Assembly: GCF_000332235.1 (NCBI RefSeq)
Contig: NZ_CM001775.1
Span: 3,041,770 to 3,105,769, forward strand
Source of the DNA: Geminocystis herdmanii PCC 6308
GTDB lineage: Bacteria > Cyanobacteriota > Cyanobacteriia > Cyanobacteriales > Cyanobacteriaceae
Length of the DNA: 64,000 bases
Reading direction: 5' to 3'
Part shown: positions 45,570 through 56,100 of the stretch, piece after piece
How positions within the stretch are numbered: the first letter of the stretch is position 1
Layout of the letters: each line of letters begins with the position of its first letter
The notes under the pieces: model-generated
Seen by the model: the letters and a program-made list of their open reading frames with translations, nothing else
What the model was told of the DNA's origin: nothing
Database searches by the model: none
Translations under genes and position numbers: made by a program

Positions 45570-45606
45570 GAATTAAGAATTAAGAATTAAGAATTAAGAA
45601 TTAGGT
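45569..45606. repeat. heptamer array (GAATTAA)n
   Basis: Five copies of GAATTAA directly after the DUF4327 stop, followed by a scrap of the TTGCGAGGCACGAAGCAAT dispersed repeat at ~45637-45655. Confidence 0.7.
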
Positions 45607-45665
45607 GTTAATTCTGCATTCTAAATTCTTTTATGTCATTGCGAGGCACGAAGCAATCCTTTTTT

Positions 45666-46718
45666 TTATTTCTCTTGATAAATTCTGGCTATGGCATTAG
45701 TTAATCTTTGATTTTCTTCCTGTGTTCTAACAGCAACACGAAAATATTTTTCTCCCAATTCTGGGAAACTCAAGCAATCACGAATTAAAATTTGTTCTCG
45801 TTGTAGCAATTCTAACTGTAATTGTGAACTAGGAATGCTAGTTTCTACTAATATAAAGTTAGCACTACTAGGGAGGGGTTTTAGTCCTTTTATTTGTGCT
45901 AAATCATCCCTTAATTTGTCACGGCTTGGTTTTAACCATTGCCACGTTTTTTGTTGAAATTCCGTATCTTTTAAGGCTTCTATCCCAGCTAGTGAAGCTA
46001 AACTATTAACACTCCAAGGATCACGCCATTGTTGCCATTTTTTTATTCTATCAGGATGGGTGATACCATAGCCAATTCTCAGGGCAGGAAGGCTATAAAA
46101 TTTGGTGATCGATCGAACTATAATTAAATTATCATAATCTGCTATTAAGTCAATTAAACTTTGTTGCTCATCGGGTGGTAGAAAATCCATAAACGCTTCA
46201 TCTATCACCACTAAAGGAAATTCTTGTAAGTAGGGTATTAAAGTCTTTTTATCCCATAGTTTGCCTGTGGGATTGTGAGGGTTGTTGACTAATAAGGCAA
46301 CATTTTTTGTCGGTTGGTTTAATCCTCTTGTCAAATCTTCTAAAGGGTAGGATTGAAAGGGAATATTAAAAGTATTAAGCGCTCGTTTATAATCAGCAAA
46401 ACAAGGAGAAGGAAGCAAAACCCCATCTAAATTGTGGGCTTCCCATGCTATCCATGTTAACAACTCCGCCGCCCCATTACTAGGTAACACCCAATCTGGA
46501 TGGATGTGATGATGTTGCCCGATGGCTTGACGAAATTGTGGATAGTCAGGGTTAGGATAATGATCTAATTCTTTTATCCCTTTGATTATAGCTTCGATCG
46601 TACTATTAGGAGGTCCTAAAGGATTAATACTAGCAGAAAAATCAACCACAGCAGAATTAGAGCAGTTAATGAGAGTCACTGCCCAATCTAAGTTGCCTCC
46701 GTGAGTTGGTCTAGTCAA
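45666..46718 (-). CDS. cobD: threonine-phosphate decarboxylase-like aminotransferase
   Basis: A class II PLP enzyme giving aminopropanol phosphate for cobalamin. THGGNLDWAV at the start and VDFSASINPLGPP are CobD marks; NNPHNPTGKLW, DEAFMDF and RSITKFYSLPALRIGY carry the PLP-binding Asn, Asp and Lys. Histidinol-phosphate aminotransferase is a close relative but the SINPLG start favours CobD. 350 aa. Confidence 0.88.
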   Translation of the reverse strand: MTRPTHGGNLDWAVTLINCSNSAVVDFSASINPLGPPNSTIEAIIKGIKELDHYPNPDYPQFRQAIGQHHHIHPDWVLPSNGAAELLTWIAWEAHNLDGVLLPSPCFADYKRALNTFNIPFQSYPLEDLTRGLNQPTKNVALLVNNPHNPTGKLWDKKTLIPYLQEFPLVVIDEAFMDFLPPDEQQSLIDLIADYDNLIIVRSITKFYSLPALRIGYGITHPDRIKKWQQWRDPWSVNSLASLAGIEALKDTEFQQKTWQWLKPSRDKLRDDLAQIKGLKPLPSSANFILVETSIPSSQLQLELLQREQILIRDCLSFPELGEKYFRVAVRTQEENQRLTNAIARIYQEK

Positions 46719-46743
46719 ATCGGGTAAATAATGGTAATTTTAA

Positions 46744-46775
46744 GCAAAAATCACCCTAAAAAGAGCGATTTTTGC
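46744..46775 (-). terminator. hairpin after the HU gene
   Basis: GCAAAAATC and GATTTTTGC form a 9-bp stem with a 14-nt loop 16 bp past the HU stop, before cobD starts. Works as a likely transcription stop, though the T-tract is inside the stem. Confidence 0.5.
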
Positions 46776-46790
46776 CTATTATACAGGAAA

Positions 46791-47075
46791 TTAGGCTTTA
46801 GGAGGTGCAACTCTTTCTTTGAAAAGTTTACCTGCGGAAAAAGCTGGTACTTTAGTTGCTGGAATATCCATTTTTTCTCCTGTTTTAGGATTGCGCCCTT
46901 CCCGTGCTTTTCTCTCACGACTTTCAAATGAGCCAAAACCAACTAAAGTAACTTTATCTCCAGAAGACACAGCTTCCATAATGGCTTCTACGGTAGCACT
47001 GATAACAGCATCCGCTTGTTTTTTTGTTACGTCAGCCTTAGCTGAAACTGCATCTACTAATTCACCTTTGTTCAT
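46791..47075 (-). CDS. HU-type DNA-binding protein
   Basis: A 94-aa nucleoid protein: MNKGELVDAVSAKADVTKKQ, ALINE-free GDKVTLVGFGSFESRERKAR (DNA-binding beta arms start) and GRNPKTGEKMDIPATKVPAF with the intercalating Pro region. Ends KERVAPPKA. Length and motifs are standard for HU. It bends and packages DNA as a dimer. Confidence 0.95.
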   Translation of the reverse strand: MNKGELVDAVSAKADVTKKQADAVISATVEAIMEAVSSGDKVTLVGFGSFESRERKAREGRNPKTGEKMDIPATKVPAFSAGKLFKERVAPPKA

Positions 47076-47417
47076 AAATTGATCTCCGATTGTTTAACTT
47101 TGTGATCATGAAAATAGAGTATAAGAATCTTAATTAGCTGAAATTACCATTAAGTAAGTGTTTTACTCTTTTTCACACTAAATCTGATATTACATGATTA
47201 ATCGCTGAAATGATTAAAAATTATAGTTTTTCTCTATTTTTTTACAATTTTTAGCTTTTTTGTTAAATAATGTAACAATTTTAAAAAAAATAAGCCCTAA
47301 GAAATGATCAATTAGGGAGTTGAGGAGACAACAAGGCAGGAAGATTAGGGAATATTTTGTTAATTATTAATTGTTAATTGTTAATTGTCGATCATAATGG
47401 GAAAATGAGAACATATC
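47076..47417. other. divergent intergenic between HU and pgi
   Basis: AT-rich and contains TTAATTG heptamers at 47363-47386 close to pgi. No ORF or RNA is supported. Promoters of both genes must lie here. Confidence 0.4.
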
Positions 47418-49028
47418 ATGACTGTTAGATTTATGGATAATTTACAACTTTGGCAACGCTATCAAGATTGGCTTTACTATCATCAAGGTTTAGATATTTA
47501 TGTCGATGTTAGTCGCATGGGTTTTGATGATGATTTTTATACCTCTATGCTACCCAAATTCGCCTCTGCCTTCGATTCTATCACTAAACTAGAACAAGGT
47601 TCGATCGCCAACCCCGATGAAAATCGCATGGTAGGGCATTATTGGTTAAGAAATCCTGACATAGCACCTACCGAAGAAATCACACAAGAAATTATCAACG
47701 GTTTAGCAGAAATCAAAGAATTTGCTCAAAAAATTCATTCAGGCACGATAACCACCCCTCAAGGAGAAAAATTCACAGATTTACTCTCTATAGGTATCGG
47801 AGGCTCGGCTTTAGGTCCTCAATTTGTTCATCAGGCTTTAGCACCTAATCAGCCTAGTTTAAATATACACTTTATTGACAACACTGATCCCACGGGGATC
47901 GATCGAACTTTAAGCAAGTTAGGAAATAAATTAAAAACAACTTTAGTTTTAGTTATCAGTAAATCGGGAGGCACACCAGAAACCCGTAACGGTATGCTAG
48001 AGATAAAACAAGCCTACCAAAACCAAGGTTTAGATTTTTCTCGCTACGCCACCGCCATAACCATGATGGATGATAGTAGCAAACTCTATCATGTTGTCAA
48101 AGAAGAAAACTGGTTAGGTTGTTTTCCGATGTTTGACTGGGTAGGAGGGCGCACTTCCGTATTATCCGCAGTGGGTTTACTTCCAGCGTTGTTAGAAGGC
48201 ATCGACATTGACGGAATGTTAGTGGGTGCAAAAGAAATGGATATTGCCACCAGAAATACAGACGTAAAAAATAACCCGGGGGCTTTATTGGCTTTGTCTT
48301 GGTATTATGCAGGAAAAGGCAAAGGTGAAAAAGATATGGTGATTTTGCCCTATAAAGATAGTCTTTTGTTATTTAGCCGTTACTTACAACAGTTGGTAAT
48401 GGAATCTTTAGGCAAAGAAAAAGACTTAAATGGTAACACCGTTTATCAGGGTATTGCTGTTTATGGTAACAAAGGCTCGACAGATCAACACGCCTATGTG
48501 CAACAATTAAGAGAAGGTATCCCTAACTTTTTCGCTACTTTTATCGAAGTGTTGAAGGATAGGGAAGGAAAATCCCTCGAATTGGAAACTAATATTACCA
48601 GTGGTGATTATCTCTCTGGTTTATTGCAAGGTACAAGAAAAGCCTTATATGATAACGGTAGAGATTCCATTACTGTCACTGTCAATGAAGTCACCCCCAA
48701 AATAGTGGGGGCTTTAATTGCTTTATATGAAAGAGCAGTAAGTATTTATGCTTATTTAGTTAATATCAATGCTTATCATCAACCGGGAGTAGAAGCTGGT
48801 AAAAAAGCGGCTGCCTCGATTTTGAGTTTACAGACAGAAATCTTAACCTTACTCGAAAAAACGTCTAATTCTTTAACCATTGCTGAAATTACTTCTCAAT
48901 TAGGGAAAAATGATGACATTGAGTCTATTTACAAAATTTTACGGCATTTATCCGCTAACGATCGAGGAGTTATGTTGAAGGGCGATCGAATTTCTCCCAA
49001 TACATTGCAAGTGATATACTCAAAATGA
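47418..49028 (+). CDS. pgi: glucose-6-phosphate isomerase
   Basis: Interconverts glucose-6-P and fructose-6-P. The 536-aa cyanobacterial form has [44 protein letters not shown] and [17 protein letters not shown], all PGI signatures, with the C-terminal helical extension ([14 protein letters not shown]). Cytosolic, central carbon metabolism. Stands alone. Confidence 0.95.
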   Translation: MTVRFMDNLQLWQRYQDWLYYHQGLDIYVDVSRMGFDDDFYTSMLPKFASAFDSITKLEQGSIANPDENRMVGHYWLRNPDIAPTEEITQEIINGLAEIKEFAQKIHSGTITTPQGEKFTDLLSIGIGGSALGPQFVHQALAPNQPSLNIHFIDNTDPTGIDRTLSKLGNKLKTTLVLVISKSGGTPETRNGMLEIKQAYQNQGLDFSRYATAITMMDDSSKLYHVVKEENWLGCFPMFDWVGGRTSVLSAVGLLPALLEGIDIDGMLVGAKEMDIATRNTDVKNNPGALLALSWYYAGKGKGEKDMVILPYKDSLLLFSRYLQQLVMESLGKEKDLNGNTVYQGIAVYGNKGSTDQHAYVQQLREGIPNFFATFIEVLKDREGKSLELETNITSGDYLSGLLQGTRKALYDNGRDSITVTVNEVTPKIVGALIALYERAVSIYAYLVNINAYHQPGVEAGKKAAASILSLQTEILTLLEKTSNSLTIAEITSQLGKNDDIESIYKILRHLSANDRGVMLKGDRISPNTLQVIYSK

Positions 49029-49153
49029 ATGGAGAAGGTGAAGGTGGAATGGAGAGTTAATAAATAAATATTTCTTTTCTCCAAGAAGTCTAATCAGGAA
49101 TTAGCAATTAGGAATTAATTAAGAATTTTTAACAATACTAAGATAATTAAAAA

Positions 49154-49477
49154 ATGAATCGAACCAAACAAATTATCATTAGTTTAATAATCGGATTTTG
49201 GCTTATTTTAATCGCTGTATTTTCCATTCAAAATATACAATTAGTTAGTCTAAAATTTTTCTTATTTGAATCTATTCAAGTTTCCACGGGGGTTTTATTA
49301 ACTCTATGTCTAGCGGGGGGATTTTTTTTAGGTTCATTGATTCCTCTATTTTTTTCTAGTAGTTATTACAATAAATATTCTAAAAATAATAAACAAAATA
49401 GAGTTAAGAAGAATAAAAAATTAGAGTTTAAAAGAGAGTGGGAAGAAGAAAAAGATCCTCTTTTCGATTGGGAATAG
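49154..49477 (+). CDS. LapA/DUF1049-domain membrane protein
   Basis: 107 aa with two membrane spans (SLIIGFWLILIAVFSIQN and VLLTLCLAGGFFLGSLIPL) separated by LVSLKFFLFES, the DUF1049 pattern, then a charged, Lys/Glu-rich cytoplasmic tail. Related to lipopolysaccharide assembly protein A by domain. Function here unknown. Confidence 0.8.
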   Translation: MNRTKQIIISLIIGFWLILIAVFSIQNIQLVSLKFFLFESIQVSTGVLLTLCLAGGFFLGSLIPLFFSSSYYNKYSKNNKQNRVKKNKKLEFKREWEEEKDPLFDWE

Positions 49478-49695
49478 TGAATAAATTCTGTCGGTTTTAC
49501 TAACATTTATTAATATTTTCCCTTGTCACGGTAATTTTTCTGAAAGGTGAAGGGAAGGTGTTAGGTATTAGGTATTAGGTATTATGTCTAAACCGTTGAT
49601 TTTAATAGTTTTCTGACTTATTCAGTAAACCCTATTTAGTTCGATGCTTCAAGCTCTTCTGTTGTAAACTTTTTGTCTTTTATTGCTATCACACA

Positions 49696-49725
49696 TTTGA
49701 TACAAATATTAATTTTTGTATCAAA
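49696..49725. promoter_or_regulatory. perfect 11-bp inverted repeat, candidate operator
   Basis: TTTGATACAAA and TTTGTATCAAA are perfect inverted copies with an 8-bp AT spacer, 14 bp upstream of the -35 element at 49740. Confidence 0.5.
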
Positions 49726-49739
49726 ATCCTTGTTTTTTC

Positions 49740-49767
49740 TTGACAAAAATGTTATTATTGATATAAT
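49740..49767 (+). promoter_or_regulatory. consensus sigma-70 promoter
   Basis: TTGACA at 49740-49745 and TATAAT at 49762-49767 with a 16-bp spacer. It points toward a 25-codon ORF at 49810 and, 340 bp on, the TamB-like gene. Confidence 0.6.
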
Positions 49768-49809
49768 AGGAATATTTTAATTTTCAAAATAAATAAAAAG
49801 ACTCCCATT

Positions 49810-49887
49810 ATGATCCATACTTTTATTATTACCTATAAGGAGAAAAAAGTCAAGGTAAAAATTAAAAATAATGGAAAATTAAGTTAA
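49810..49887 (+). CDS. possible 25-aa Lys-rich small ORF
   Basis: ATG 49810 opens a 25-codon frame, MIHTFIITYKEKKVKVKIKN, 43 bp after a consensus -10 box. No clear Shine-Dalgarno. It may be chance; the strong promoter is the only reason to list it. The remainder of 49478-50108 shows TTAGGTA heptamers (49560-49583) and one AAGGGTTTTAACCC repeat. Confidence 0.25.
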   Translation: MIHTFIITYKEKKVKVKIKNNGKLS

Positions 49888-49952
49888 AACCTACGAATGG
49901 AGAGAATAGACAATAGACAACGGAATGGATTTGTGCTTTATGGATTTATTAG

Positions 49953-49974
49953 GCTTAAAACCCTTACTACAAAC
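49953..49974. repeat. inverted copy of the AAGGGTTTTAACCC family
   Basis: CTTAAAACCCTTACTACAAA, the reverse of the 24664 and 43434 copies, upstream of the TamB-like gene. Confidence 0.5.
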
Positions 49975-50108
49975 TTATTCAAAATATGAGAAGTCTAAGT
50001 ATCTAAAAGCAAATTTCTCAATTCAGGATTGTCAACGCCTTTTTTACACAAATTATTGAGGATTGCTATATATTGATAAGGAAGGAGAAAATCGTGTGAG
50101 AAAGAAAA

Positions 50109-53100
50109 ATGACTAATCAGCAACCAGAAGATTGGGGTAATAATCCGCAGTCATTAAGTTTAAAGCAAAAATTAGCAACCATACTCAGTAAACCGCAAAC
50201 TCAAATTATTTCCTTAGTAACGGTATCGGGTATTTTAGCAGGAGGCTACGGTATCACTAGATATTTAATTAATTCGGTGATTCCCTCTCGTATCGAAACA
50301 GAGTTGGAAAAAATTTTGTCACGGGAAGTTAATTTCGGTAAGGTTAGTCATTCTCTTTTTAATGAAATTATTATCGAAGATATTGAGATTCCTCCCCTTC
50401 CTTCTGATCCTAGTTTTTTGTCGATCGAGTCTGCTAAGATTAGTTTAGATTTATGGTCATTATTATGGCAAAGACAATTACCAATTAATATTATTGCCAA
50501 TGATATAACAGGTTATGGGCAACTAGATACATTATTGCCTCCCGAAGACGAGAGAAAACCCTTTCCTTCATCTCTCAAATTACCAAGTCTTCCCGTAGAA
50601 ACAAAAATAAACCTCACATTACGCAACAGTAAGATAGCCATTTCTCCCAACGCTATCACAGAAGCCGTCGAAATTGACAGTCGGGGAAGGTTAACTTTAC
50701 TCTATGACAACGAAAATCAACCCTTAACTTATAACTTAGAAAATCGTATCGGTTTTAGTCGTATTAATTTGCAGGGGGAAACCCTTTTAGCCGACACCGC
50801 CAGTGACAACAAAATAGAAATTCGTTATCTGAATTTACCCGAAGTAGCTAGATTAATTCCGATGCTTCCCCTTGATTTGCAAGAAGGCATCCTTAACGGC
50901 AACTTAAAAATTACCACTCCTTCTCTCTCTACTCTTAATATCAATAATGTTGAGGGGAAAGTTAATCTACAGGATGTGAAAGGAAAAGTTGATATAGCCA
51001 AACTAGACTCTTTTGAGAGTTGGGAGGTTTTAGATAGATTTAACCTCAAGGAAAAAATCCAGAAGACTCCCCTTCTTAATCAAAACTTTCAAGCAAATGT
51101 TTTTCTCGACATCAAAGAGGAATCCCTTAATGTCGAGTATGCCAGTGTAAAAATAGGAGAAATAGATGCTTCCGTGAGAGGAGAAATTAGTCAACTGGGA
51201 GGGTATAACTTACAAGGAAATCTTAACCCTGTTAACCTCAACAAAGTTTTATCTAGTCTTGGGGTAAAATCTCCTGTCTCCATCGATGGTTTATTAACCG
51301 CCAATATTTTAGTAACAGGAAATCTTGATAATCCTGACATGGAAGGTAAGGTAAAAGTTGATAAAACTTTTGTCGATAAATTAAACTTAGGCAATATTGA
51401 TAGTCAATTCAAAGGCAATTTAGATAAACTCACCATTCAACAAGTCACCGTTAAACCAGCAACGGGAGGAAAAATTACGGCGGGGGGGGTGATTAATACT
51501 AACTTTAATCAAAATCCCTTAGAAGGTAAACCAGTCGAATTAACCAAGATACCTTTTAATTTGCAATTCACCGCAGATTTACCCCAAGATGTCTGGAGTA
51601 ACTATGATATTTTATCAGGAAGAAGGAGTTCGATCGAACCCCTATCCTTAACCATTAGGCAAATATTAGCTAAAGGAGAAATCAAAGGAAACTTAAACAA
51701 CCCCCAAGGAGAAATTTCTTTTTCCCTTCCCTCCATTTCCGCCTTGGAAGAAGAATTTGCTACGGAAGGTAAATTAGTTATTGATAAAAATAGAGTCAAT
51801 ATAATAGATACTCAATTAGTTAACCAAGGAAACCAAAACCGAATCCTTGTTAATGGAAATGGAAACATTAAAGAGAAAACTTATGCAGTAAATCTTAGCA
51901 GTAACGAAATTAATCTGACTCCCTTCCTTTCCCCTTTGTGTCAAATCTTCTCCTTTTGTGATGAGTCTTTCCTCAATGTTAACTTACCAACCCTTGCCCA
52001 AAATTTAGATGTCAATATTTCTGGAGACTTAGCAGAAATTAGTCTTAATAATATAGATGCCAAAGGAAAAGTTAACCTCCTCATTGACAATCAAAGAGGA
52101 AACCCCCTCCTTTCAACATCATCATCCATTAATGAAACAGGAAATATTAACCTAGACTTTAACTTAGCTAAAAGTGACTTAAACATTAACACCCAAGTTA
52201 AGCAAATTTCCCTTAATAATATCCTCCCCTCTTTGCCGAATCTCGCTAACATTCTTAATAGTCAAATAACATTAAGCGCCAACACTCAAGACTTATTCAC
52301 TCCTTCCCCTGATAATAATTTTGACAATAATTCTAATCATAATTTTCCTGTCAGTTTAATAGTTACTGCCAATAGTAAATTACAGCTAGAAGAAGGATTA
52401 GTTAATACCATCGCCAGAATAGACGAAGAAACCACCACCCTAACAGCAGATGTTAGTCAAATTTCTATTAATCAATTTATTACCAGTCTTCCCCTCGACA
52501 TCAACTCTAGTCAAGTTAACCTATCCGCAAAAACAAGGGAATTATCTCAATTAGCTAATCAATCTCTTGATTCTATTAATTATGAAACCCTAACCAGTCT
52601 TCCCAGTCTCAATCTCACAGCAGATATAAGGGGGAGATTTGCAGGAGGAGATTTTAATAGTCAAACTCAAGTAAAAAACAGTCAAGTTTCCTTACAAGGT
52701 TTTGCCGATGGAATTTTACTGTCTCAACTTTTGCCTAATACTAATATTAATAATAGTAATGTCACGGCAGAAAATATTAAAGCAAATGTTTCTTTAACTT
52801 CTAGTGTTTCTGATTTAGTCACTTTTACCCTTAACTATCTTGACAATCAAACTTTTTCCTCTCTACCAAGTCTTAATCTTTCTACTGATATAAAAGGAAG
52901 GTTGGCGCAAGGAAATTTTAACAGTGAAATCCTTGTCAGAAATAATCAACTTTCTTTAGAAGGGGTTGCCAATGGAATTTCTTTTTCTCAACTATTCCCT
53001 AAGAGTAACCTTAAAGTTAATAATCTTAACGGGAGTCTTTCCCTTGCCTCCAGTGTCTCCGACTTATTCTCTTTTGCTACTAATTATGTCGATAACCAAT

Positions 53101-56100
53101 CCCTCTCACCAATACCAAGTCTCAATCTTAAAATAGATGGTAATGGTAATCTTGCCCAAGGAAAAGTTTTAGTTTCTACAAGGGTTAATAATAATCAATG
53201 GCAAAGTCGCATTAATACTCGCAATGTCAATTTTGAGACTTTAAATCAACAATTGTCTTTAATTAGTCAATCCTCCAATATTAATCTTGCTAATTTAGAC
53301 AACATCAATGGTGAAATAAATCTCTCAGGGAGTCTTCTTCCTGTTTTAGCCAACAATGCTTCTTTAGCTATTAATATAGACTCGGCTAATTTTGATACTG
53401 GAAAAAATACTCTCAAAGGAAAAGGTAACTTTTATTTAGTCAATCTCTTTTCTTCCCCTGACATCAATAATTTACAGTTACAGGTGACGGCTAATTCTAA
53501 TCTGAATATTATCCCTATTAATCAACTTCTGGCTTCGGCTTCTTCTGAAGATAAGGAGGGGTTTCGTTTTCTGCCAACTTCTATCGATTTAGATGGTAGG
53601 GTAAATTTTCAAGGAGTCGTCAAAGGAAACCAGTTATTAAGTAATCCTCTTGCTGAAAATAATTTGGATATTCAGGGTGACTTAATTTTGAGTAACTTTA
53701 ATGTGAATCAACTGGGTTTTGAATCTGAGTTAAAGGGAAAACTTACCGCTAACTCCTCTCTGATTAACTTAGACTTGCGAGGAAAGGAGGATGTCATTGC
53801 CATTTCTTTGCCTAGGGGAAATGTTAACCTTACGCCAATTAACTTAACTACTCCTTTCTTTCCTTCTCACATAGAAATAAAACAAGGGAGAGATTCTGGT
53901 TTTTCCCTTCTCGGTAAACGTATCGATAATCAATTTAATCTTGTCTTCTCGGATTTTGCTTTAGAAACTCTGGCTTTGCAACCTGCGGTTAACTATGGGG
54001 TGAAAGGAAAACTTAAGGGGGTTTTGTCTTCGGATATAACTGTCAATCTCTCGGATTTTTCGGCTACTGGCAATGTCTCTTTAGATTCCTTCGGCTTAGG
54101 GAATATCATCGCTAATAATTTTTCTACTAATTTTAATTTTGCTAATAGCATCGCGCAGTTGGAAAATGCAAGGTTGAGTTTTGCTAATACTAACTATGAT
54201 TTGGAGGGTAAATTTAATTTTGCTACTCAAGTGGTGGAGGGAAGAATGGCTTTAGAGGGTAGGGTGGAGGATATTTTTGCGACTTTGCAAATTTCTGATG
54301 TGGATACCCTCACGGCTTTACTTACCCATTGGCAAACTGGTGATGTCTTCGCTTCTGCTGATAATATACCCCCTGCCTCCGTTGGTGATGATAAGGATTC
54401 CATCAAAGCCCAAGTTAATCTTTTATATATAATAGATCAGCAAATTCGATCGATGGCGCGAGATTTGCAGTCGGGTAAAATTCCTAACGACTTAGACATC
54501 CGTGGCAAATATCAAGGGGAAATCCTCCTCGCCGGTAAAATAACCTCCCCCGAAGTCAATATCAACTTTCAAGGCAATCAATGGCAATGGCTACCGCAAC
54601 AAAATTTTGCGAATATCGTGGATTCCCTCGGCTTGGTAATCGAAGAAACCCAATTTATCCCCATCGAAAAAATTGCCTTAAAGGCTTCGTGGCGAGATCA
54701 AAATTTCGCTGTGCAACCCTTTGAATTAAGCATCGCAAATAGTCAAGTTTTCTTCGCAGGAAATCTCTCGACAACTTCCCAAGCTGGAGATTTTAAAGTT
54801 GTTGATTTTCCTTTAGACTTTCTAGAAAATTTTGTTAAATTTCCAGTGGATTTAGACAGTTTAATTAGTCTCGATGGTAAGCTGTCTGGAGATATTTTTG
54901 ATCCTCAAATTATTGGTAATGTAGCTTTAAAAAATACTGCTTTAGATGGTGCAATTATTGATGAAGAAATTAAGGGAATTTTTGCCTATAATAATCATGA
55001 ATTAAAGGTAAGCTCGATCGAAAATCAAAACATCGAAATAAATGCCTCAATCCCTTACCATCCTTTAGTTATAGAAGATAAATCAGCCTTTATTACCGTG
55101 AAAGTAGATACCGATCGAGTGAAAATATTAGATATAATTACTCAAGGTAAAATGAGCTTAAATAGTGGTAATATTTCTTCTGATTTAAGTTTGGAAATAG
55201 CCTCAATAAATCAATTAATTAATAACTTTAAACCTGAATTAATTAGTCTAGGAGGTGAGGTTAATTTTGATAATGCAGTGGTGAATGCAGTAGGAGTAAA
55301 TAACACTATTAATTTAACAGGAAAAGTTAATATTGAGCAAGAAAATCAGGTATTAAATATAGAAGAATTAAAAGGAATAATTGATAATGCAGATATAACG
55401 ATCGTAGGAAATTTACCCCTATTTAATCCTATCAATAATAACGAAAATCCTCTATCAATCAAAATTTCTAATCAAAAAATAGCCATAGAAAATCTCTATA
55501 CAGGGAAAATTCAAGGAGACATAACTGTTAATGGTACAGCCTTTACTCCCGAAATCGGAGGTTATGTGAGTTTAAATAATGGTAACTTTGTTTTACCTGA
55601 CAGAGAAAATCTCCCTTCAACTTCTAATGGCAATAACAATAGTTTAGGCATAGGCAATAAATGGTTAGGAGACACTTCCGCCTCTAACAAGGGTATTTTT
55701 CAACCTCAATTGACAGATTTTACCTTAAAAATTGCCGATGGGCAATTAGCAGAATGGAACTTATATCGCTTTCTATTTGGGGGTGAAGTAACAGTTAACG
55801 GGGGATTGTATAATTGGCAAAATCTAAGGGCTGACGGTGCAATAAACCTTCGTAGAGGGCAGATTTACTTAGGGGGTGCAAATCCGTTGGCAGTTTTGGG
55901 TTCTAACACAGGATTTGGACAGACTACATTTTTCTTATCTCGTACTAATGAGAATAGTATCACCTTTCGTCCCGATGGAAATATCCTCAATCCTCAGATA
56001 GATATAGAAGTACAAGCTGATATTGTGGACTATTCTCGACAATTACCTACTAACAATAGAAACGAAGTACTTGATCCTATTGTAAGGGGGGGAAGGGGAG

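Noticed and set aside
46731..46942. Small open frames around the HU 3' end on both strands
   Set aside because: They cover the HU gene and its terminator hairpin; no support.
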